Shown here one piece after another: positions 5,578-12,742 of a stretch of 12,742 nt of DNA. This DNA comes from Bacteroides_D sp963546395 (lineage in GTDB: Bacteria; Bacteroidota; Bacteroidia; Bacteroidales; CAJPTX01): positions 1-12,742 of the forward strand of contig CAUUMS010000036.1 of NCBI GenBank assembly GCA_963546395.1, written 5' to 3'. Both the position numbers and the translations under genes were made by a program. Numbering within the stretch: position 1 is the first letter of the stretch; each line of letters begins with the position of its first letter. The notes beneath the pieces are model-generated. The model had not been told where the DNA came from. It was given only the letters and a program-made list of their open reading frames with translations, and searched no databases.

Positions 5578-8500
5578 ATGAAAAACATTAAGCTGTATGT
5601 GGGGCTAGCTCTCGCGCTGGGCCTGATGCTGTGCGCGCTCTCGCGCGTGACGGCGCAGAGCTGGGGCGGAACTAACCTGGGGGTCGACAAGGATGGAAAT
5701 CCCATCCTGGAGCGAGAGAATTTTGAGGAGCGGCCCGGATTGCAGGGTGCCGAGATTCTCCCCCCAGGCTGGACATCGACCTGCCTGAGGAAGATGGCCA
5801 ACAACGTGGAGGTCTTCTGGATCCGTAACCAGGGTGGGGGACGCCTCGGCACTTCGAGCGAGAATGTCCCTAGCAAGGCTGGGGAGGGTAAGTGGAATGT
5901 GGGCCTCATCGCGGCGGACCGCCAGGGCCTCTCCATGCTGATTACCCCGCCCGTGGATCTGTCGAAGCGACGGGTGCGTGCGCCGGCACTGCGTTTCATG
6001 TACGCCTCGCTGGAGCGTGTCAATGGCGAGTCGGATAAGATGCAGATTCAGTACCGTACATCTCCCACCGAGCAGTGGAAAACCATTCAGGAAGGGGGTA
6101 AGCCTCGGCAGTGGGGCGTGCAGGGAAGCTGGGAGGTACAGACCGTCCTGCTAGCCGATGCGCTCAAGGGGGAGTCGGATGATAAGCTGAGGAATGTGCA
6201 GTTTGCCTTCTACGGTGAGCTGCATGCGGCATTTGGGCTCTGCGTGGACGATGTGATGATCGTGGAGCTGGAGGGGCACCCCGTGAAGGTGGTGGGTGCC
6301 AACTTCCAGCAGTTCTCCGGGCCCGTGGGTGAGGGGACACAGCGCAATGAGGCGGCCCGCTTCTCGGCGGAGATATCGGCCGGGGTGGGCGAGTTCCAGC
6401 TCGATAAGTTCGGCCTCGAGTATACGGGCGACAGCAAGGATGACATCGACAAGCTGTGGCTCTACCACACGACCTCGGCCACGTTCTATGCGCGGGATGA
6501 GGACAAGGTGGCTGAGCTCAAGTTCGGCACGGGTAACACCATCGAGACGATAGAGTGGCAGGGAGCGACTGAGGAGCAAAAAAAGAAGAATAAGCGGTTC
6601 CGCAGCGGGAAGCACTACTTCTGGGTGGTGGTGGACACCAAGAGCGGTGACAACCACGTGAAGCACAAGGTGTCGTTCAAGCTGCCGGCGCATGCGATAA
6701 AGCTCAACTTCTACAACCCGGCCATTAAGGAGCCCCAACAGCCGGGAGGCTCTTTGCAGGATTACAGCTATCCTACGGAGGCGTTGGAAACAGCTCAGTC
6801 GCTGCGCATCTACAAAACCCTCTACAAGACGGATTTTGAGCAAGATACCGAGAACAATAAGTGGAAACGCAACCAGCTAGCGTCGGGTACTACGCCATGG
6901 TTGTTTGGTACCCCGGCCTCATCGCAGAAGGACAATGCGGCTCCCACGGTGGCATTCTCCGGAGTGAAGGTGCTAGCCACGGGGATCGAAAAGACGATAG
7001 AGACCAGGCAGTACCTCTACGGGCAGCATCCTAAGAGCACGGAGGCTAAGGCCTCGGTGGAGCTGATGGATAATGCCTCTATCAACACGAAGCACTACAG
7101 CGACGTACGCCTGCGGGCGCGCTATACGCTGGGGGCCGATGCCTACTCTACGGCACTGGTGATGGTGAAGCCCAATGGGAAGGATTGGGTCACGGCTTGG
7201 CGTGAGACGAACAAGAGCACCACGGACGGCTGGACGCCGCTGGCGTTGGATCTCTCGTCCTACACCTCGCGCAGCGAGAGTATCCTGCTGAAGTTCGCCA
7301 TGGATTGCTCTCGTGAGGAGGGCGGAAGTGGCTCGGGCTTCTTCCTCGATGATATTCAGGTGCTCGGGAACGCCATCAATAATGATGTGGGTGTCTCGAA
7401 GATTGAGCCGCCGACTGGATTCACGTTCGACAACACCTCCACGGTGAAGGTTACCGTGAAGAACTACGGTAGTGGTAATGTTGACCTGAGCAAGGTTAAG
7501 GTTAAGGTGATCCTCAACGGTGAGGAGAAGGAGGTATCGGCGGGTAGCGGTACACTTGCTCCCGATGCCACTACTGATGTGAGCGTGACGGGGCTGAACA
7601 TGACCCCCGACCCGAACCAGGACAACGTGATGACGCTAGAGGCCTACACGGTGCTGGCCGATGACGATGATCCGACTAACAACCGTCAGTCGATTCGTTT
7701 CTATGCGTTCCCGACGTTTGAGGTGTCGTCGAGCAAGTCGTTCCCGACGGATCCGAACACGCGGATGAAGCACTGGTTCCCAGAGCCGGTGAGCCCAACG
7801 CCCATTGCGAGCTGGATTCTAGCGAGCATCAACCAGCTGCAGAAGGGTAAGGATGCTCCGTTCTCGGGTACGCTGCCTTACAGTGCCTTCGTGTGGACCA
7901 CCGGAGGTGCGCAATGCGCGCAGCAGGAGAAATCGACCCTCACGGGCCCCATCCTGGAGCTGAAGGAGGACACGAAGAAGCAGCTTGTGGTGGCCTATGC
8001 CCTGCGCGGTGAAAACTCCGGTGCTACGCCCTCCAATGTGAAGGTGCATTTCGAGTACCGCAAGGAGAACGGTGGCACAGTGGGAGCCTGGACGCGTTTG
8101 GAGAAGGGGAGTGGAGCTGCCAGCAATTGGTATGACGCAAGCCAGTTCTTCAAAGATGATGGTACGGGCGAGGCTGAGAAGAAGTACAAGATAGCCAAGG
8201 TGGAGCTGCCCGAGAAGATGGGTAAGATCCAGGTGCGGATTGTATTTGAGGACGAGGGTGCCAGCGCACCTGGCGTGGCTGTCAACCAGGTGATAGTGCA
8301 GACGCTGCGCCCGAACTTCCTGGTGGAGAGCATTAGCCCTCAGCCTGGTTGCGAGCCTAAGGTTAACGAGAAGCTGAAGATAACGCTGAAGAACGAGGGA
8401 CCGGTTAATGCTACGTCATTCGAATGCCCTGTAGAGGTGCTCGTGTACGAGAAGCATGCGACGGGTACAGAGCACACCCTGCTAGGGTCGCACCTGGTGA

Positions 8501-11500
8501 CGATTACCACGGGTGCATTGAACTCAGGGGCCTCGGTAGAAAAGGAGACGGATATTGTTTACCCGTGGGATTACTCCGATTACGGGTACGACATTGAGGT
8601 GCGTCTGAAGCCCGAGCGGGCTACGCCCCCGCAGGTTGACGGGGATCCCTCGGACAACGTGAAGACGTTCGAGTATGTACCGCAGATTATCCCCTTCTCG
8701 CCTATTCCGCAGTACAATCCGCTGCTTAAGGCAGTGTTTGTGCAGAAGATAGATGCGCAGAACCAGCTAGTGATACGGCCGTACGGGGCTCCATTCGGTA
8801 CCTCGTCGCCCTACCACTACCCGCGGGTGCCAGGACACAACCGGCTGACGTTCATGGTGGATGACTTCTCGCAGGTTGCATCGGGCCCTACCCCCACTGT
8901 GCTGAAGACGACCACGGCTCCCAATATGGTGCAGAGTGCCACGTACAGTGCTGCGGGTAAGTCGAAGATCGTCTACAAGTATGGTAAGTACAACGACGAG
9001 AAGAATGCACCGACGGTACAAGGCTCGTGCGTGAAGAACGAGGAGTTCGAGATAAAGGAGACCAAGGCTACGTTTGTAGTGGAGAGCTTCCAGTTCCCCC
9101 AGCAGACGAATCCTAGCGGCACGGAAGGGTGCTACTTCGAGGGCGGTGAGGAAGTGTCTGTTGTGTTGAAGCAACTGGGTAATGGTGGAGAGCAGAATGT
9201 ACGGATTCGCATCTCGGCCAATGGGACAGAACTGCCAAATTCTCCGTTCCCAGTGGATGAAGTCCAGAATACTGTTACGCAGAAGCTTTCGGGTGTGAAG
9301 ATACCTGCTGGGTATAGCGATCTGTTCGTCTGCGTGGAGGTGAAGACGAGTAGTAGTCCTGAAACGTGGGAGGCTGGTCCGACCAACCTGGTGACCAAGG
9401 AGAAGGAGTTTGAGGCGAAGGATCGCGCGCTGATCTACCGCTGGAAGGCTCCGGATCCGGTGCCGGTGTTCGTGCAGAACGTCCTGGCGCATGACGACAT
9501 CTACCAGCTGGGCTACAATAGTGGCACGGGTGAGTATGACCCGGTGGCGAACTACACGCAGAAGACTCTACAGCTCTACGTGGCGCCGCAGCGTGACGTG
9601 ACCTATAAGTGGAAGAAGGGTGCGCCAGATGCTACGGGTGATCTCACGGCCGATGGATCCTCGACCAATGTGCAGACGCTGGGCAGCGAGAGTGCCTCCT
9701 ACCAGGTGGTGATGTCATACGGCAAGTCGGGCTGCGGTGAGAAACGCTCGAAGATTATCCGTGTGCGCTCCGACGATTTAGGTCTGCTGAACTTCAGCGG
9801 CCTCTCGGGTGAGGGGATCTGCCCCGGCGAGGGGAATAAGGGTACTCTGAAGGTGGACGTGGTGAACAACTCGCACACCACCTACCCGAAGGGGACAAAC
9901 CTGAAGTTTAAGCTGACGAAGAATAGCGATCCGGCCAAGGATATCGATGTGCAGCTACCGCAGGATCTGGGTGGCAACCAGGTGACTACGCTAGAGCTGC
10001 CACCGCTGGATATAACTGGCGCGGCAGGATCGGTGATCACCCTGAAGCTCGAGTTTGTGAGCATCGCGGGTAAGCCCGATGAGAACAAGGATAACAACGT
10101 GTTGGAGCAGAAGATCCGCGTGCACAAGAATCCCGTGGTGACGATCGAGGGTGAGGTGCACAAGGAGATACGCCGACGCTTCACCTCCTCGGATGTGTTC
10201 GACATCAGCCCCACCTATAGCCCCGACTGCGTGGGTTACGACTGGAGCTCGAAGGAGGACATCACGAATCCGGACTTCAAGGATCTGAACATCCATACGC
10301 CGAAGCTCAACGTGAGCGGTATACCGAACGACATCTACAAGGTGAAGGCTACTAATGCCGTGGGATGTAGTGCCGAGGCGACGGTGGAGTACATCCAGAC
10401 GGACTTCGGGATCACGGGCTTCTTGGCGCCTGCGAGTGCCTGCTCGCTGGATGAGAACGCCGACGTGGTGACGGTGAACCTGCAAAACTTCGGCTCGAAG
10501 GAGCTGAAGCAGGGCCTGAAGGCTACGCTGACGGTGAAGCTGGAGAACGAGCAGCTCTTCAGCGGTCAGATAGAGCTTACCGAGGCGCTTGCTCCGGGAG
10601 CCACCTACAGGCACACGGTGCAGGTGGAGGGGCTGAAGGCGAAGCTGAAGGGTAAGACGAGCGTGCGGTTCGATGCTGAGCTCAAGGTGGACACCCCAGG
10701 GTTCAAGGATCTGGACGAGAGGAATAACAAGCACTCCTACGAGCTGAAGGCGTATGGCTACCCATCGGTGTCGGTGCACATGAAGACGAATGGCACGTAC
10801 GACACCGAGATAGAGGATGGGTCGACGCACACGCTCTACACGCCGAAGGAGATGTTCAAGCTCTCGTCGCCTGCGGGTAACACGGATCAGCTGCTGAAGG
10901 GCTGGAAGTATACTCCAGACCAAACGCCTCCGGCTACGATCGATGACACGAAGGAGGAGATAGAGCTGCCGACGGATGGGCCTGATGGCTCAAAGATGCG
11001 TTCGCTGGATAAGCGCGGCTCGGGCCACTACCATGCCTACCTGGAGAACCAGTATGGCTGTAACAAGTCGACGCGGTTCACGCTCAACTTCGTGGTGCGC
11101 GATCTCGAGCTGGAGAAGGTGGAAGGTCCAGAAGATGCCTGCTCGTTCAACGCCAAGGAGAAGGCTACGGTGACGGTGAAGAATAAGGGCTCGGAGACGA
11201 TAGCCGCAGGTGCCAAGCTGAAGGTGACGGTGACCCAGAAGAGCAAGTCGCCTGAGGTGAAGAAAGAGAGCGAGGTATCGCTGCCGCACCCGATGGGGCC
11301 GGACAACAGCTACACGTTCGAGGTGGAGCTTGACATGCAGAAGGATGTGAAGAACATATTCGAGGTTGTTGTGGAGTTCGCGGACGAGGAGTACAAGAAG
11401 TACGACCTGAACACCGATAACAACAAGAAGACGCTTGAGATTGATGACTTCACGGATGTCACGGTGGCTGGCCTGGAGGCGCAGGCAAAGCAAGGGGGAT

Positions 11501-12742
11501 TAGGCTATTTTACCCCATTGGAAGATCCCGAGAAGAAGCCGAATGCTACACCGTTCACCTATGAGCCTACGGTGGGTGGGATAGAGAACTCGGTGGATGT
11601 GAAGTTGTCTGATGCTGGTGGTGCCTCGCTGGATGGTGTTACGTTCGCCTGGACGTGGGAGTCGGGTATTCAGTCTTCGTCTCCGAAAGACAAGCAGAAG
11701 ATTGAGGTGAAGGGTAGTGGGAAGGTCTGCCTGACTTCGTCGAAGACATACAAGACATCCAAAGGAGCAGATGTTGAGTGCAAGAGCAAGGCTTGTGGTC
11801 TGATCAGCAGCAATAGCGTGGACTTCGCCATCACGGAGGTGATGGGGCCGCAGTCGAATTGCTGGGCGAACTACGAGAAGACGAAGAATCTCCCCGTCGG
11901 CGTGAAGGTGACGAATGTAGGCGGGAAGAAGTATGTGAAGGGCACAACGGGTAAGGGCACGATGACGGTGTCCTACACGGTGTACGAGAGCAACGGGACG
12001 GTATTTATCCCCACGGTAACCGGTACGCCGGTACCTCTTCCCGCTGAGTTAGAACCTCAGAGGTTCGTCACGATTAGTGGGCTTCCCCAGATCACCAAGC
12101 TGCTGAGCAAGGGGGCGAAGTATAAGGTTGAGTTCGTGGTGACGACGGATCCCGTCGTAGAGACTGGGTTTGCCATGCAAAACAATAAGCATAGCCACGA
12201 ATTTGAGCTCTACAGCGAGGCGAAGATTCCTGATGGTAAGCTCGGCCCAGAGCCCGATAAGTTCTACAAGGACGAGGCTACGATAGGCATCACGGAGCCT
12301 GCGGTGGAGAAGGATTTCCAGAAGTTCGAGTGGAAGGATCCGAATGGGGCTGTAGTGCTGCCGCCCACCACGGGTGAGTATACGCCGTCGACGCGTCGGG
12401 TGTCGGTGCCTGGGACGTACACGCTGACGTTCGAGGATAAGAATGGCTGCCCCGGCGTGGCCACGAAGACTGTGGAGTTCCCCGGCTTTATCGAGCTCGA
12501 GGAGCAGGAGCCGATGGCTTCGCCTAAGACGGATTGCGGAGTAGGCGGTGAGGCTGAGGACTTGAGTCTGACCTTTATGAACCGCGGTAAGTCCACGTAC
12601 ACCAAGCGGGAGATCCCGGTAAGGGTGACATTGACCCCGTCGAGCGGCTCCCCGCAGGACTTCGATGCGAAGTTCCAGATGACAGAAGATCTGGCCGCAG
12701 GTGAGAAGGTGACGCTGACGGCTTCGGCGAACAAGGTCAACA
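5578..12742 (+). CDS. giant secreted modular adhesin-like protein (3' end outside window)
   Basis: The frame is open for 2388 codons from ATG 5578 to the window edge; I read all of it and found no stop. A type I signal peptide (residues 1-26, cut after RVTA) shows export; Cys19 is not in a lipobox. Domains in order: MAM/cleaved-adhesin-like jelly roll (~45-235, ending CVDDVMIV); BNR_assoc_N-like domain (~250-370, with LWLYHT and HYFWVVVD); second jelly roll (~418-597, ending FFLDDIQV); CARDB-like domain (602-710); third jelly-roll-like domain (~713-912); then CARDB-like and Ig/PKD-like modules alternating to the edge. It is probably cell-surface or extracellular, with an adhesive or scaffold role. 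Type IX secretion is likely by analogy, but the C-terminal signal would lie beyond the window. Lys and Glu are abundant. It is not a sialidase or protease in the visible part: no catalytic domain is recognised. The codons CAA AAA AAG at 6577-6585 form a slippery heptamer. Confidence 0.93.
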   Translation, partial: MKNIKLYVGLALALGLMLCALSRVTAQSWGGTNLGVDKDGNPILERENFEERPGLQGAEILPPGWTSTCLRKMANNVEVFWIRNQGGGRLGTSSENVPSKAGEGKWNVGLIAADRQGLSMLITPPVDLSKRRVRAPALRFMYASLERVNGESDKMQIQYRTSPTEQWKTIQEGGKPRQWGVQGSWEVQTVLLADALKGESDDKLRNVQFAFYGELHAAFGLCVDDVMIVELEGHPVKVVGANFQQFSGPVGEGTQRNEAARFSAEISAGVGEFQLDKFGLEYTGDSKDDIDKLWLYHTTSATFYARDEDKVAELKFGTGNTIETIEWQGATEEQKKKNKRFRSGKHYFWVVVDTKSGDNHVKHKVSFKLPAHAIKLNFYNPAIKEPQQPGGSLQDYSYPTEALETAQSLRIYKTLYKTDFEQDTENNKWKRNQLASGTTPWLFGTPASSQKDNAAPTVAFSGVKVLATGIEKTIETRQYLYGQHPKSTEAKASVELMDNASINTKHYSDVRLRARYTLGADAYSTALVMVKPNGKDWVTAWRETNKSTTDGWTPLALDLSSYTSRSESILLKFAMDCSREEGGSGSGFFLDDIQVLGNAINNDVGVSKIEPPTGFTFDNTSTVKVTVKNYGSGNVDLSKVKVKVILNGEEKEVSAGSGTLAPDATTDVSVTGLNMTPDPNQDNVMTLEAYTVLADDDDPTNNRQSIRFYAFPTFEVSSSKSFPTDPNTRMKHWFPEPVSPTPIASWILASINQLQKGKDAPFSGTLPYSAFVWTTGGAQCAQQEKSTLTGPILELKEDTKKQLVVAYALRGENSGATPSNVKVHFEYRKENGGTVGAWTRLEKGSGAASNWYDASQFFKDDGTGEAEKKYKIAKVELPEKMGKIQVRIVFEDEGASAPGVAVNQVIVQTLRPNFLVESISPQPGCEPKVNEKLKITLKNEGPVNATSFECPVEVLVYEKHATGTEHTLLGSHLVTITTGALNSGASVEKETDIVYPWDYSDYGYDIEVRLKPERATPPQVDGDPSDNVKTFEYVPQIIPFSPIPQYNPLLKAVFVQKIDAQNQLVIRPYGAPFGTSSPYHYPRVPGHNRLTFMVDDFSQVASGPTPTVLKTTTAPNMVQSATYSAAGKSKIVYKYGKYNDEKNAPTVQGSCVKNEEFEIKETKATFVVESFQFPQQTNPSGTEGCYFEGGEEVSVVLKQLGNGGEQNVRIRISANGTELPNSPFPVDEVQNTVTQKLSGVKIPAGYSDLFVCVEVKTSSSPETWEAGPTNLVTKEKEFEAKDRALIYRWKAPDPVPVFVQNVLAHDDIYQLGYNSGTGEYDPVANYTQKTLQLYVAPQRDVTYKWKKGAPDATGDLTADGSSTNVQTLGSESASYQVVMSYGKSGCGEKRSKIIRVRSDDLGLLNFSGLSGEGICPGEGNKGTLKVDVVNNSHTTYPKGTNLKFKLTKNSDPAKDIDVQLPQDLGGNQVTTLELPPLDITGAAGSVITLKLEFVSIAGKPDENKDNNVLEQKIRVHKNPVVTIEGEVHKEIRRRFTSSDVFDISPTYSPDCVGYDWSSKEDITNPDFKDLNIHTPKLNVSGIPNDIYKVKATNAVGCSAEATVEYIQTDFGITGFLAPASACSLDENADVVTVNLQNFGSKELKQGLKATLTVKLENEQLFSGQIELTEALAPGATYRHTVQVEGLKAKLKGKTSVRFDAELKVDTPGFKDLDERNNKHSYELKAYGYPSVSVHMKTNGTYDTEIEDGSTHTLYTPKEMFKLSSPAGNTDQLLKGWKYTPDQTPPATIDDTKEEIELPTDGPDGSKMRSLDKRGSGHYHAYLENQYGCNKSTRFTLNFVVRDLELEKVEGPEDACSFNAKEKATVTVKNKGSETIAAGAKLKVTVTQKSKSPEVKKESEVSLPHPMGPDNSYTFEVELDMQKDVKNIFEVVVEFADEEYKKYDLNTDNNKKTLEIDDFTDVTVAGLEAQAKQGGLGYFTPLEDPEKKPNATPFTYEPTVGGIENSVDVKLSDAGGASLDGVTFAWTWESGIQSSSPKDKQKIEVKGSGKVCLTSSKTYKTSKGADVECKSKACGLISSNSVDFAITEVMGPQSNCWANYEKTKNLPVGVKVTNVGGKKYVKGTTGKGTMTVSYTVYESNGTVFIPTVTGTPVPLPAELEPQRFVTISGLPQITKLLSKGAKYKVEFVVTTDPVVETGFAMQNNKHSHEFELYSEAKIPDGKLGPEPDKFYKDEATIGITEPAVEKDFQKFEWKDPNGAVVLPPTTGEYTPSTRRVSVPGTYTLTFEDKNGCPGVATKTVEFPGFIELEEQEPMASPKTDCGVGGEAEDLSLTFMNRGKSTYTKREIPVRVTLTPSSGSPQDFDAKFQMTEDLAAGEKVTLTASANKVN
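6579..6585 (+). other. zero-frame A AAA AAG slippery heptamer inside the giant gene
   Basis: The codons CAA AAA AAG (6577-6585) contain A AAA AAG in the phase used by programmed -1 frameshift sites such as E. coli dnaX. A slip of -1 would be followed by GAA, GAA and TAA (6591-6593), giving a product of about 338 residues that ends inside the BNR_assoc_N-like domain. AGGGAGC occurs at 6560-6566, 13 bases ahead of the heptamer. Use of the site is speculative. Confidence 0.3.
7381..12742 (+). repeat. array of alternating CARDB-like and Ig/PKD-like protein modules
   Basis: Eight CARDB-like modules are marked by a strand ending in a KN-x-G type turn: KNYG at 628-631, KNEG 938-941, KQLG 1198-1201, VNNS 1429-1432, QNFG 1636-1639, KNKG 1868-1871, TNVG 2112-2115 and MNRG 2354-2357. 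Spacing is 310, 260, 231, 207, 232, 244 and 242 residues. Several close with an Asn-Asn pair (DNNVLE, RNNKHS, DNNKKT, QNNKHS). From the second on, each has a Cys 13-35 residues before the turn (925, 1185, 1415, 1622, 1855, 2095, 2320). The intervening Ig/PKD-like modules carry an aromatic W strand and often end in NxxGC or KNGC (Cys 1597, 1828, 2291). Sequence identity between units is low, so these are old duplications. The last unit is cut by the window edge. Confidence 0.75.

Noticed and set aside
5228..5591. Two overlapping + strand open frames (from 5228 and 5277) in the divergent region
   Set aside because: They cover a promoter element and repeats, share no family features, and overlap the giant gene start in other frames.
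6151..6843. Long - strand open frame (230 codons) opposite the giant gene
   Set aside because: Its translation is a Leu/Arg/His-rich shadow without motifs. The + strand frame there continues a coherent domain series. The same holds for the - strand frames at 8767-9492, 9991-10923, 10990-11493 and 12264-12740.

Overview
The window looks like a chromosomal segment from a GC-rich member of the Bacteroidota, most plausibly a Porphyromonas-like Bacteroidales. The evidence is indirect. There are two exact copies of the TAnnTTTG promoter element typical of this phylum, and start codons lack strong Shine-Dalgarno sequences. Lipoproteins of the TonB-receptor/BtuF-type uptake loci are present, the thymidylate kinase is of the Bacteroides kind, there is a ~100-residue single-RRM RNA-binding protein, and there is a giant secreted adhesin-like protein. 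The species cannot be named from the sequence alone.

Left part (1-3197, + strand). A tight gene run reads: the last codons of a possible upstream gene (1-38), a surface lipoprotein with a PKD/Ig-like front and a conserved Bacteroidota cell-surface domain (35-1318), a periplasmic-binding lipoprotein of the BtuF/FecB type (1334-2491), and a dTMP kinase gene, tmk (2505-3197). Gaps are 13-15 bases, so this is probably one transcript. The two lipoproteins most likely belong to a TonB-dependent uptake system for a corrinoid, heme or siderophore-like ligand whose receptor lies to the left. The kinase is a housekeeping passenger.

Middle (3198-5577). A perfect 12-bp hairpin (3339-3370) separates tmk from a convergent HD-domain phosphohydrolase of the SAMHD1/dGTPase-like group (3395-4669, - strand). 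Upstream of that, also on the - strand, is a small RRM RNA-binding protein (4828-5127). It has its own promoter, and a strong rho-independent terminator (4708-4744) whose stem happens to contain the 9-mer AAGTGCGGT. A 450-base non-coding divergent region (5128-5577) holds promoter elements for both directions and several inverted repeats.

Right part (5578 to the window edge, + strand). One open reading frame runs for 2388 codons without a stop and is cut by the window end. It encodes a giant secreted protein: signal peptide, MAM/cleaved-adhesin-like jelly roll, a BNR_assoc_N-like domain, a second jelly roll, a CARDB-like domain, a third jelly-roll-like domain, then a long array alternating CARDB-like and Ig/PKD-like modules. 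It is probably exported through the outer membrane (type IX secretion is the obvious candidate, but its C-terminal signal is outside the window). All sizeable reading frames on the opposite strand of this gene are shadows. The giant protein is the most unusual item here. I see no CRISPR array, transposase, tRNA or rRNA.
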